NCBI GenBank assembly: GCA_018052475.1
Contig: JAGPNG010000004.1
Location: 1 to 64,000, forward strand
From: Candidatus Fermentithermobacillaceae bacterium
Lineage (GTDB): Bacteria; Bacillota; Sulfobacillia; Fermentithermobacillales; Fermentithermobacillaceae
DNA: 64,000 nt
Direction of reading: 5' to 3'
How positions within the stretch are numbered: the first letter of the stretch is position 1; each line of letters opens with the position of its first letter. A program made the position numbers and the translations under genes. Shown here one piece after another: positions 1-8,283 of the stretch. A model generated the notes under the pieces. It was not told the origin of the DNA. It made no database searches and saw only the letters and a program-made list of their open reading frames with translations.

Positions 1-228
1 CACATTGGCTCTTTATTCATTCGAACCAACAGCGCGACGGAAATTGGTTTCGGAACATGAATACCGGCCCTAAGCCTGATACGAAGGAGGTGCCTGAATC
101 CCGGTCACTCTTTATGAGAGTTCCCCCTTTTTGCGAAAACGATCTCCAAATTGCCAGAAAAAGATATGCGCTACATCTATCAGTGTGAGGATATATAAGA
201 GATTCCAGGATATGAAAGGAGGATAAAC

Positions 229-1005
229 TTGAAGATCATTGCCGAAGGACAGATTATGGCTTTTGTGACGCAACTAGTGTTTTGCATAGTTCTGATTCTT
301 TATATCAACCGCGCCAAGACAGGTAAAAAGGTTCCTTCGATAAGACGCGTAAGCGGCCTTGACGCTTTGGATGAGGCTATCGGAAGGGCCACTGAGATGG
401 GCAGACCGGTCCACTTCTCCCCGGGTATCAGTGATGTAAACGAAGCCCAAACCATGGCTTCAATGGCGATTCTGGACTATGTTGCCAGAAAATGCGCCAG
501 AAACGACGTCCCTCTGATCGTCAGCAACAACAAGGTACTGGTGCAAGCACTGTCAGAAGAAATCGTGAAAAATGCTTACATGGTTGAAAACAGACCTGAT
601 GCTTTCAATCCCGACAATATAAGGTTTCTAACCGACAACCAGTTTGGTTACGCCACAGGGGTGACCGGAATCATGCGAAGAGAAAGGATCGCCACAAATA
701 TCGCGATAGGCGCCTTTTGGGCAGAATCCCTAATCTTTGCGCAGACAGGCTACGAGATCGGCGCGGTACAAATTGCAGGTACCGCCAACACTCACCAAAT
801 CCCCTTCTTTGTGGCAGCGTGCGACTACTGCCTTATCGGCGAAGAGATATACGCAGCTTCTGCCTATATCTCCGAAGAACCTGTTTTGGTTGCCAGTCTC
901 ATCGTAGCCGACTTCGTGAAGATAGCCATGATAGCCGTGATGATCGTAGGATCTGTATTTATGTTCAGCGGAAACAGTTTTCTTGTAGACCTGCTCAAAA
1001 TCTAA
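229..1005 (+). CDS. Membrane-anchored alpha/beta protein of unknown function, first gene of a four-gene operon
   Basis: The protein has 258 residues. A hydrophobic helix at about 8-26 is followed by a soluble region of about 200 residues with alternating strand and helix character, then a second hydrophobic helix at about 229-250. I see no catalytic motif. It may belong to a family annotated only as a domain of unknown function (DUF6754-like, from memory and unverified). TTG at 229 is chosen because AAAGGAGG lies at 215-222, 6 nt upstream. The layout and part of the core resemble the third gene of the operon: a conserved Gly/Ala-rich helix and a late G-T-A/G-A-C segment. Stop and next SD nearly touch. 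It probably forms a membrane complex with the next three products. Confidence 0.8.
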   Translation: MKIIAEGQIMAFVTQLVFCIVLILYINRAKTGKKVPSIRRVSGLDALDEAIGRATEMGRPVHFSPGISDVNEAQTMASMAILDYVARKCARNDVPLIVSNNKVLVQALSEEIVKNAYMVENRPDAFNPDNIRFLTDNQFGYATGVTGIMRRERIATNIAIGAFWAESLIFAQTGYEIGAVQIAGTANTHQIPFFVAACDYCLIGEEIYAASAYISEEPVLVASLIVADFVKIAMIAVMIVGSVFMFSGNSFLVDLLKI

Positions 1006-1022
1006 AGGGAGGAGGAATACTC

Positions 1023-1640
1023 TTGAAACGAGAAATCCCGCTAGCTATAACGTTCTGTTCAGGGATGATCTACGCCATCGCCTACTATTTTACGATTCCC
1101 ATTGCAACTACCGTCAAGTCCACATTGGACAACTGGTTTCTCATAATCGGGGCCGTAGGATGCATGTTGGGCGTAATCAACCTCACACGTATTCACACGA
1201 AAAATATCTCCCTGAAGCGCCCCATGTATTGGAGAAGCATCCTTCTCCTAGTGTGCGTATACGTAACTATGGGCGTTGGCATCTTCGGAGGCCATCAGGG
1301 CCCCGGCCTAGGTTATATCTATAACAATATTATCGTACCTCTTGACGGAACCATGTACTCCATATTGGTTTTTTACATTGGCTCGGCCTCTTACCGGGCT
1401 TTCCGAGCTAAGAACTTTGAATCCACATTGCTCTTGATCGCAGGGGTAATAGTCATGTTGGGGCAAGCCCCCATAGGAGCGGTCATATCGGGTGCGATTC
1501 CCAAAGCGTCTAGCTGGATACTGGATGTTCCGAACACCGCAGGTATGAGGGGAATCATTTTGGGAGCATCAATAGGTGCCGTGTCTCAGGCTTTAAGGAT
1601 TCTGCTCGGAATAGAAAGAAGACACTTAGGTACAGAGTAA
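1023..1640 (+). CDS. Polytopic membrane protein of unknown function
   Basis: This 205-residue, very hydrophobic protein has roughly five or six membrane segments, near 6-25, 39-56, 71-89, 105-127, 135-158 and 175-198. The frame stays open upstream to 717, but that part overlaps the preceding gene. The start is placed at TTG 1023 because GGGAGGAGG at 1007-1015 lies 7 nt before it. I recognise no family. A glycine-rich loop after the third helix (GGHQGPGLG) is the most distinctive feature. It is the same size as the fourth gene of the operon, so the two may be partner membrane subunits. Confidence 0.75.
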   Translation: MKREIPLAITFCSGMIYAIAYYFTIPIATTVKSTLDNWFLIIGAVGCMLGVINLTRIHTKNISLKRPMYWRSILLLVCVYVTMGVGIFGGHQGPGLGYIYNNIIVPLDGTMYSILVFYIGSASYRAFRAKNFESTLLLIAGVIVMLGQAPIGAVISGAIPKASSWILDVPNTAGMRGIILGASIGAVSQALRILLGIERRHLGTE

Positions 1641-1655
1641 AAGGAGGGGTGGAGT

Positions 1656-2492
1656 ATGAACACAAGCACATCCAGCGATCGATTGATGGACTATGTCCTT
1701 TACATTCTAATAATAGCGTGTGTAGCATACGCGATCATTTCTCCTATAGGACTGCCCATCCCAATTAGCAAGGAAACCAAGGTTCTCTACGACTTCGTTG
1801 AAACCATTCCTCCCGGAAAGACGGTGTACGTAGGCTTCGATTACTACGCATCGTCGCTGGCGGAAATGGAGCCCGCAGCCATCGCTTTGATCAGACATTG
1901 TTTTTCCAGAAACATAAGAGTGCTCTGCGCCGGAATAACGACCGAATCGGGCAGCCTGATCCAAAGGGCTATGGATGTAGTCCTGGTTGACTACCCCGAT
2001 AAGGAATATGGCAAAGATTGGGTTAACCTGGGCTACAAAGGATCCGGTAACGTGTTTTTCGAAGCTATGGGCGTAGATATTATAAGCGCAGCAAATGGGG
2101 TTGACTTCTACGGAAATCGGCTCGAAACGATGCCCCTTATGCAAGAAGTGAAATCTTTGCGAGACGTAGCGCTTGCAGCTTCAATCGGGTCCCTTGGTGA
2201 AGGGCTTTCAGTATACGTAAAGATGATCGGCGTTCCGCTTGGGGTACCTGTAACCGGTGCATGTTTTGCCGTGAGCATCCCTGAAAGCATGCCCTTGTTT
2301 CAGTCAGGGCAACTGACCGGAATGATTGCAGGGATGAAAGGAGCGGCAGAATACGAACAGCTGATCGGAAAACCAGGCACGGCGTCTGTAGGTATGGACG
2401 CTCAGAGTTTAACCCACGTTCTAATCGTGATTTTCGTGATAGTAGGTAACATTCAGTACTTTCTGTCAAAACGGAAAGGAGGCAAAGCTTAA
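1656..2492 (+). CDS. Membrane-anchored alpha/beta protein, apparent paralogue of the first operon gene
   Basis: The protein has 278 residues, with an N-terminal membrane helix at about 11-31, a soluble alpha/beta domain, and a C-terminal helix at about 251-269 followed by a basic tail (KRKGGK). SD AAAGGAGGGG sits just upstream of ATG 1656. The order of elements follows the 229-1005 product: a strand after a G-K/R-x-V motif, a long helix ending in an R-N-(I/D)-V/P turn, a late I-G-S/A-F-helix and a G-x-P-V/Q-x-G-A/T-A strand. I take the two as remote paralogues forming a pair. No enzyme motif is visible. Its stop overlaps the next start (TAATG), so translation is coupled. Confidence 0.78.
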   Translation: MNTSTSSDRLMDYVLYILIIACVAYAIISPIGLPIPISKETKVLYDFVETIPPGKTVYVGFDYYASSLAEMEPAAIALIRHCFSRNIRVLCAGITTESGSLIQRAMDVVLVDYPDKEYGKDWVNLGYKGSGNVFFEAMGVDIISAANGVDFYGNRLETMPLMQEVKSLRDVALAASIGSLGEGLSVYVKMIGVPLGVPVTGACFAVSIPESMPLFQSGQLTGMIAGMKGAAEYEQLIGKPGTASVGMDAQSLTHVLIVIFVIVGNIQYFLSKRKGGKA

Positions 2493-3109
2493 TGTCTAAT
2501 CCTGCCAATTGGATTGCCGCTTTCTTGACGCTTGCGATATACAGCATCCTTTTCAAAGAAAGCGAAATATATTACGTTGCAGAAACGATTTTCGTGGGCA
2601 CCACCGCGGGATACGCAGTAGCCATGACGTTTGGAAACAGGATCAAACCTGCGATAATGATAGATATACTCGAGAAAGGCAAATGGAACTACATAGTTCC
2701 AATAATCTTGGGTCTCTTAATGTACACTCGGTTTAGCAGGAAACTGCAATGGCTGTCAAACTATCCCATTGCTTTTACTGTAGGCATAGGTGCCGGGGTA
2801 GTCCTCACCAAACAGTGGAAGCCTATGCTGATAGATCAGGTTATAGCAACCATAAAACCATTATCCGACCCTACTACGGCACAGGTCATAAACTCACTGC
2901 TTCTCCTAATTGGGGTCATATGCACGCTGTCATTTTTCATATTCACCAAGGAAGCAAGAGGAGTTCTGAGTTACAGTTCTAGAATTGGCAGATACACCAT
3001 GATGATAGCCTTCGGCGCAGCATTTGGGACAACCGTAATGGCTCGTGTCTCTTTATTCCTCTCAAGAATGCAATTTCTCCTAATAGATTGGCTAGGGATA
3101 GCAAAGTAA
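2492..3109 (+). CDS. Polytopic membrane protein of unknown function, last gene of the operon
   Basis: This 205-residue hydrophobic protein has about five membrane segments. Its ATG at 2492 shares one base with the preceding stop, and GGAGG lies about 12 nt upstream, so it is translationally coupled. A G-T-T-A-G-Y-A segment near residues 36-42 and a second G-A-A-F-G-T-T segment near the C-terminus give it an internally repetitive look, as in a small transporter or anchor subunit. I do not recognise the family. A stem-loop follows the stop, but its T-rich side faces the opposite strand. Confidence 0.75.
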   Translation: MSNPANWIAAFLTLAIYSILFKESEIYYVAETIFVGTTAGYAVAMTFGNRIKPAIMIDILEKGKWNYIVPIILGLLMYTRFSRKLQWLSNYPIAFTVGIGAGVVLTKQWKPMLIDQVIATIKPLSDPTTAQVINSLLLLIGVICTLSFFIFTKEARGVLSYSSRIGRYTMMIAFGAAFGTTVMARVSLFLSRMQFLLIDWLGIAK

Positions 3110-3148
3110 GGAAAGCAGATAACCATAAGCCGCCTTCGTGAAACAAAG

Positions 3149-3180
3149 GGGGAGGCGGATGTAGAAAGGTCCGTCTCCCC
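3149..3180 (-). terminator. Rho-independent terminator for mnmA, possibly bidirectional
   Basis: An 11-bp stem (GGGGAGGCGGA against TCCGTCTCCCC, one G-T pair) has a 10-nt loop. Read on the minus strand it is followed by TTTGTTT, so it fits the end of mnmA. The plus side has no T tract, so termination of the upstream plus-strand operon here is less certain. Confidence 0.6.
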
Positions 3181-3191
3181 TCTCATTTGGC

Positions 3192-4406
3192 TCATATGTC
3201 CAAGGAAGTTCCATGGACGGTTTCTAATATGGTTCCCCCGCCATATACATAACTCCCCTGGTAAAACACAAGAGATTGCCCGGGAGTGACCGCAAATAGC
3301 GGAATGGAGAACTCAACACGAGCAACGTCGGATTCGCTTAAGACCACACCGCATTCGGTTTCTATCGGGTCAGACTCTTGGGGCGAAAATGGCCGAGGAT
3401 ACAAGGTAGCTTCTACCTCCTGACCCCTGTAGCGAACCATACAAGTACCGTGAACAGGAGAATCCGGCTCGTCAACCGTTATGAAATTGAGGCTCCCGAT
3501 GTAGCATGCCGAAGCATACGCCTCTTCTCGCCTGCCTACAACGATCTTGTTCTCCTTAGCGTCTATGTGTATGACATATAACGGGCATGTACTTTCGATC
3601 CCTAGGCCCTTTCTCTGCCCTACAGTATAGTTTGCTATGCCGTTATGGCGCCCAAGAACCCTACCTGAGGTATCTACGATCAACCCGGGAGTCTCACTTA
3701 CTCTTTTATGCCTCAAGAATTCTTTGTAGTTCTTCTGAGCGATGAAACAAATCTCCTGACTTTCGGGTTTTTCGGCTACATCCAATCCAATATCTTTAGC
3801 CATCTCTCTGACCGTGCTTTTAGTCAGATTGCCCAAAGGGAACATGGCATGACGCAACATGTTCTGGTCGAGACCATACAGAACATAGGATTGATCTCGA
3901 CCTTTATCCTTTCCGCGGGCCAGATATGTCCTAGGAGAAAGTGAGCGTTCGACATCGTCTGTTGAATGATCCTTACAAAGCCCGGCTACCACGTGATTTT
4001 CGACAAGTTCCTGTGTTTTTAAGTCAACGCGTCCCGCTCTTGCGTAATGCCCTGTCGCAAGATATTCGGCTCCTAATCCTAGGGATCTTTCCAAAAGGTG
4101 TCCAAACTTTATCCTCGGATTGCAAATCACACATGGGTTCGGAGTGATACCGCGGCTGTATGCTTCCACAAAGGGGGACACCACGTCTTTTTCAAATTCG
4201 CATGTGAGATCAACCAAGTAATGGGGCACGCCAAGCCGATCGCATACCTTCTTTGCGTCTTGTGCCGCATCCTCTGCTTTTTTGGACTCTACGGGAATCC
4301 TCATGGTAATTCCAAAGACACGGAAACCTTTTTCGACTAATAACGCACAGGCTAAGGAACTATCGACTCCGCCTGACATCGCCACTGCCACCACAGGGTT
4401 TGACAA
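3192..4406 (-). CDS. mnmA: tRNA-specific 2-thiouridylase MnmA
   Basis: The enzyme adds sulfur to the wobble uridine (s2U34) of Lys, Glu and Gln tRNAs. The PP-loop SGGVDSS is at residues 11-17. The catalytic cysteine lies in PCVICN (C95, with an extra C92 two positions after the usual Asn-Pro), and the second in SQEICF (C220). GHYAR and DQSYVLYGL motifs are present. At 404 residues it is longer than the usual 360 or so, mainly through an insertion of about 35 residues between GHYAR (119-123) and DQSYV (171-175). TTG 4406 is the start, with a modest GAGGTG upstream. It is transcribed alone, divergent from the GH4 gene and ended by the stem at 3149-3180. Confidence 0.93.
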   Translation of the reverse strand: MSNPVVAVAMSGGVDSSLACALLVEKGFRVFGITMRIPVESKKAEDAAQDAKKVCDRLGVPHYLVDLTCEFEKDVVSPFVEAYSRGITPNPCVICNPRIKFGHLLERSLGLGAEYLATGHYARAGRVDLKTQELVENHVVAGLCKDHSTDDVERSLSPRTYLARGKDKGRDQSYVLYGLDQNMLRHAMFPLGNLTKSTVREMAKDIGLDVAEKPESQEICFIAQKNYKEFLRHKRVSETPGLIVDTSGRVLGRHNGIANYTVGQRKGLGIESTCPLYVIHIDAKENKIVVGRREEAYASACYIGSLNFITVDEPDSPVHGTCMVRYRGQEVEATLYPRPFSPQESDPIETECGVVLSESDVARVEFSIPLFAVTPGQSLVFYQGSYVYGGGTILETVHGTSLDI

Positions 4407-4573
4407 CCGCTACACCTCGTTTCAAAAAAAGCGTCTAAGGAAGGAATATCACAATCTACTAACGATACTAGCCTTATATCTTCGGTTTGTAAAACCAAAA
4501 GTAGGACATAGAGCATCTTGAAGGGTTTTTTTGTAGGTACGCGGAATAGACCTGGGAAAAGGGGGTCATCATC

Positions 4574-5908
4574 TTGGCACAAGAACTCGACGGACTCAAT
4601 GTATCCATATTGGGCGGAGGCAGCGCCTACACTCCTGGCCTTGTAGAAGGTTTCATAAGACAAAAAAAGGACATACCCGTCTCTAAACTTGTACTTATGG
4701 ATATAGACCAACGCAAACTTGAGATTGTAGGGTCATACGTAGATATGATGCTCAAAACTCATCTTCCCGACTGCGAACTTGTGCTTACAACTCACAGAGA
4801 AACCGCAATCTTAGGCATGGATTTTATCATATGTCAAATAAGAGTAGGCGGACTCACCGGAAGACACATAGATGAATATATCCCTATGAAATACGGGGTT
4901 ATAGGGCAAGAAACCACAGGCCCCGGCGGTTTTTCAATGGCTCTTAGGACTATACCTGTTATGGTAGAAATAGCACGAGAGATCGAAGAAAAAAACCCAT
5001 CGGCTTGGCTCATTAACTATACTAATCCCACGGGCATGGTCGCAGAGGCGGTAGGCAAGACATCAAATATCAAACACGCAGCCATATGTGATGAGCCCAT
5101 GGTACTTCAAGAATCCTTGGCATCTTTTTTGAACGTTTCTCCCGGAGATCTCTTTTTTGATTATTTCGGGTTGAATCATCTTTCTTGGGCGAGACGAGTT
5201 TTTCTTCAAGGAGAAGATGTGCTGCCCAAAGTAAGGAAAGCGCTAAAACACACCGACTTTCATGCTGTAGAATCCCTATTTGGAGAAGAACTCTTAAAGG
5301 ACCCTAAGGTAAAGACGGAATTAGTGAACACGCTCCGGATATTTGAGGAATCGGGAATGATGCCCTCACCCTATCTACAATACTACTGGTTCACAGACGA
5401 GATATTGAAAGAACAAGCCCAGATAGGTATCACGCGGGCTCAACAAGTGATGGAAATGGAAAAAAGGATTTTGGCAGAATATGAGGACGCGCTGGAACAC
5501 GGCAGACAGCCTTACCTTCAAAGGGGCGGCAAGTGGCATGCGGACATGATGGTAGGAATAGTAGGAGCGATTGCCAATGACACACGCAGCGTGTATATAG
5601 TGAACGTCCCTAACCACGGGGCTCTTCCCGATATTCCTTACGACAAGGTAGTGGAAGTAACATCTCTTGTAGACGCATCCGGTCCGCATCCTTTGGCTAT
5701 GGGAAAAATGCCTGCTAAAATCCGCGGCTTGATCCAATCTGTTGCCGCGTACGAAGAGCTTACGGTACAAGCAGCACTTGAAGGATCATATGAGATAGCG
5801 CTCGACGCGCTATCTTGCCATCCATTGGTACCTTCGAGGAAAGTGGCAAAAAGCATTCTCGATGAATACAAATCGGAACACAAAGCGAGCCTTAGCTACC
5901 TGAAATAG
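4574..5908 (+). CDS. Glycoside hydrolase family 4 (6-phospho-beta-glucosidase type)
   Basis: GH4 enzymes cleave phosphorylated or free glycosides by an NAD+- and Mn2+-dependent oxidation-elimination mechanism. Present are the nucleotide-binding GGGSAYTP (14-21), GQETTGPGGF (111-120), NPTG (151-154), the metal-binding cysteine C172 in ICDEP and H202 in GLNHLSW. The C-D-E-P sequence differs from the C-N-V-P of typical 6-phospho-beta-glucosidases and of the second GH4 gene at 8284, so its substrate may differ. The 444-residue length is normal. TTG 4574 follows AAGGGGG. It overlaps the convergent transporter gene by 17 bp. It belongs with the sugar cluster up to 10706. Confidence 0.88.
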   Translation: MAQELDGLNVSILGGGSAYTPGLVEGFIRQKKDIPVSKLVLMDIDQRKLEIVGSYVDMMLKTHLPDCELVLTTHRETAILGMDFIICQIRVGGLTGRHIDEYIPMKYGVIGQETTGPGGFSMALRTIPVMVEIAREIEEKNPSAWLINYTNPTGMVAEAVGKTSNIKHAAICDEPMVLQESLASFLNVSPGDLFFDYFGLNHLSWARRVFLQGEDVLPKVRKALKHTDFHAVESLFGEELLKDPKVKTELVNTLRIFEESGMMPSPYLQYYWFTDEILKEQAQIGITRAQQVMEMEKRILAEYEDALEHGRQPYLQRGGKWHADMMVGIVGAIANDTRSVYIVNVPNHGALPDIPYDKVVEVTSLVDASGPHPLAMGKMPAKIRGLIQSVAAYEELTVQAALEGSYEIALDALSCHPLVPSRKVAKSILDEYKSEHKASLSYLK

Positions 5909-7241
5909 ACGTACCTTGGACTTGACGTTTCCGTATTTCGTTAAGCCTTTCTTTGATTTCGGTCAATCTTTCACCTTCTAGCGGGTAGTGACGGAAGATC
6001 GCTATGCAAAGAACGGTAGCAGCAATGGGTATAACTGTCATTAAAATCCTCATGCCCCACAGTGCGCTGTCAGGTTGGACCGCAAGATGAGGATCATAGC
6101 CTGAGGCGTCTAGCACCCACCCCATTATAATCGCGTTTAGGGATACGCCTAACCGTATCATGAAACCGTTTACGCCAAAATACATGCCTTCACGCCTGAA
6201 GCCGGTCTTAACTTCATCTTCATCGATGACGTCTGCTATAAGGACGTCCAAGAGGACAAGGAGGCCCGCAAGCCCAAATGACAAAAACACAGCTATGATT
6301 ATTCCATGTATATAGTTTTGGGCCACAAGAAAAGGCAAAAGGCAGATAGAAAAAAACACGCAAGCGTACATAAAAGACTTCTTTGCACCCATCTTAGATA
6401 TGATCTTAGACCACACAAGAGAAAACGGGATGGCCATAACGAACAAAACTCCCAAAAACAGCGTTTTCTGGACTTCGTTCGCCTTCAGCACGTATTCAGC
6501 GTAGAAAGGAACCACCGCCAAAAGAGCCACGAAGGTATATTGCACAAGCATTGCGGGTATAACATAGGTGAGAAACGACTTGTTGATAAAAGTCTGCCTG
6601 AGCGCTTCCTTAAACGATAGACCGTGCTCTTTGAAGAACTCGGGTCTTTCTTTTGAACCCAGTAGCGACGCATACATTGTTACCAAGCCCATAGCCCCGA
6701 AAAGGATGCCCATGAACTTCCAACTAAACTTGTCGGCTATAATGAAAGGTAACGCCACCCCGAAAATCATGCCGATGATACCTAGTACTTGCCTCAGAGC
6801 AGAAACTCGTGCCCTGTCTCGCAGCTCGGGATACATCTCGGGGAAAAGAGCCGTCCAGTTTAGAACCACTATCGTGAAAAAGCCGTCGAACAAAAACATC
6901 ACGATAAAGTACCACCAAAAGAGAGCCTTTTCAGCCCCTGCGGGATAAGGAGGCATCCATAATAGCGCAAAGGCCACGCACATTGGCAGAGTAAAAAGCG
7001 CCACATACGGTATGCGCCTCCCCCATCTGGTAACCGTCCTATCAGATATTTGGCCAAAAAGAGGATCGTTTATAGCATTCCAGATCCCATAGAAGAACAT
7101 TACTAGGCTAATCATTTTCGCAGGCACTTTCATTATGTCAACATAGAAGTATATAGCCACTGTGCTTACGGTCTGCCCCAAGAGACCTGCGGAAAAGCTA
7201 CCCAGACTGTACATGAAGTCCTTGTACCCGCTTCTATTCAT
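5892..7241 (-). CDS. Glycoside-pentoside-hexuronide (GPH) cation symporter, MelB-like
   Basis: This 449-residue protein of about 12 membrane helices belongs to the MFS-related GPH family, which imports glycosides with H+ or Na+. Family features include the D-P-L-x-G-x-x-S-D-R motif early on (NDPLFGQISDRT) followed by RWGRRIPY, and a later VLIADVIDEDE stretch. The frame stays open to a GTG at 7262, but AAAGGAGG lies inside that extension, 6 nt before ATG 7241, so ATG 7241 is the start. It is divergent from the PIG-L gene and probably brings in the sugar handled by the two GH4 enzymes and the kinase. The substrate is not decided by sequence. Confidence 0.87.
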   Translation of the reverse strand: MNRSGYKDFMYSLGSFSAGLLGQTVSTVAIYFYVDIMKVPAKMISLVMFFYGIWNAINDPLFGQISDRTVTRWGRRIPYVALFTLPMCVAFALLWMPPYPAGAEKALFWWYFIVMFLFDGFFTIVVLNWTALFPEMYPELRDRARVSALRQVLGIIGMIFGVALPFIIADKFSWKFMGILFGAMGLVTMYASLLGSKERPEFFKEHGLSFKEALRQTFINKSFLTYVIPAMLVQYTFVALLAVVPFYAEYVLKANEVQKTLFLGVLFVMAIPFSLVWSKIISKMGAKKSFMYACVFFSICLLPFLVAQNYIHGIIIAVFLSFGLAGLLVLLDVLIADVIDEDEVKTGFRREGMYFGVNGFMIRLGVSLNAIIMGWVLDASGYDPHLAVQPDSALWGMRILMTVIPIAATVLCIAIFRHYPLEGERLTEIKERLNEIRKRQVQGTSISGS

Positions 7242-7457
7242 GAAGGCCCTCCTTTTCCCCACACCTTTGGTTATCTACGGGCACTCGAAGCGATTTGCCA
7301 AACATGCGGCCAAAATGGCCTTTCTTATATTTGACATTTCTGCACGGGGCTGATAATTCCTGCTCGGAATGAAGTTCAAAAGGCGAATCATAGAGGAAAA
7401 ACGCTGCCGGCAAAGAAGTTTCAAATGTGAGAACTAAGGTAAGGTGGTATCTGAAAA

Positions 7458-8213
7458 ATGATTACAAAACACTTGATCCCAATACCCGACCTCCTTGAGG
7501 CAAAAAATGTGCTCACAATAGTCCCGCACCCCGACGACGCAGAGCTCATTGCCGCAGGCACCATAAGCATCTTGACCTCTCTGGGCGCGCATGTGGAGTA
7601 TGTTTTGGCATCTGACGGATCCAGAGGCGGATATGATCCATCAATTTCCGAAGAGAATTTAGCGGCCACAAGGCGGCAAGAACAGACTCGAGCGGCCAAG
7701 ATAATAGGGGTAAACGACATTACCTGGCTAGGTTTTAAAGACACACAAGTACCTCACCCCGAAGTTGTCCGTAGTCCCTTGATCTCCATCATACGTGAGA
7801 AGAAACCTGATTTTATCCTAACGACTGATCCCTGGTTACCATATGAATCCCATCCTGATCATCGGCGTACCTCTATGGCAGCTGTTGAGGCATGTCTTTT
7901 TAGTTCAATTCCCATGGTCCAACCTGAAGATCTCGCAAAAGGTCTCGGCCCCTGGCAGGTACAAGGAATTGCTATGGCTCTGTCTCCCAGACCGAATACG
8001 TTCATAAACATCGAAGCCTCCTGGGAGAAGAAAGTAGAAGCTCTAAAGTGCCATGAATCCCAGTTCCCCCCAGAAGTTTGGGAAGTTTTTTATCCCGTGA
8101 TCGCTGCCAAATGTAAGGAATATGGCGCAAGCATCGGGGCCCAGTGGGCAGAAGCATTTAAAGTAGTCACACCCACCCACCTTCATGTGATGCCTGATAC
8201 CTGGGACCTCTAA
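7458..8213 (+). CDS. PIG-L / LmbE-family sugar N-deacetylase
   Basis: Members remove the acetyl group from N-acetylglucosamine-containing compounds with a zinc ion. The metal motif HPDDAE is at 24-29 and the second ligand motif HPDHR at 131-135; SDGSRGG follows the second strand as usual. The 251-residue length is typical. ATG 7458 follows AAGGTGG. The gene lies between a GPH symporter and a GH4 glycosidase, with a GlcNAc-kinase-like gene downstream. Deacetylation of a chitobiose-type or GlcNAc-glycoside intermediate is therefore the best guess, though deacetylation of another amide is possible. Confidence 0.85.
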   Translation: MITKHLIPIPDLLEAKNVLTIVPHPDDAELIAAGTISILTSLGAHVEYVLASDGSRGGYDPSISEENLAATRRQEQTRAAKIIGVNDITWLGFKDTQVPHPEVVRSPLISIIREKKPDFILTTDPWLPYESHPDHRRTSMAAVEACLFSSIPMVQPEDLAKGLGPWQVQGIAMALSPRPNTFINIEASWEKKVEALKCHESQFPPEVWEVFYPVIAAKCKEYGASIGAQWAEAFKVVTPTHLHVMPDTWDL

Positions 8214-8253
8214 TGCCCGTAACCAAAAGGTTCACCTAAGAAAGGAGGATGAA

Positions 8254-8280
8254 GTGCCGTTACTTTTCCCGGCCAGGTAA
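8254..8280 (+). promoter_or_regulatory. Eight-codon leader reading frame in front of the second GH4 gene
   Basis: AAAGGAGG at 8241-8248 is a near-perfect SD, and the nearest start after it is GTG 8254. That frame reads eight codons (VPLLFPAR) and stops at TAA 8278, three bases before ATG 8284 of the GH4 gene and in the same frame. The GH4 gene has no other good SD. Either a short leader feeds reinitiation, or an in-frame stop has broken an older start. Confidence 0.45.
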
Positions 8281-8283
8281 GAC

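Noticed and set aside
1-228. Coding sequence or riboswitch before the first gene
   Set aside because: An AAGGAGGTG near 84 has no useful frame behind it, and no conserved RNA structure was recognised.
717-1022. N-terminal extension of the second operon gene back to 717
   Set aside because: It overlaps the first gene in another frame, and the SD at 1007-1015 sets the start at TTG 1023.
7308-7320. GGCCAAAATGGCC near-palindrome between the symporter and deacetylase genes
   Set aside because: Only the four outer base pairs match cleanly, and there is no second copy, so an operator call is not justified.
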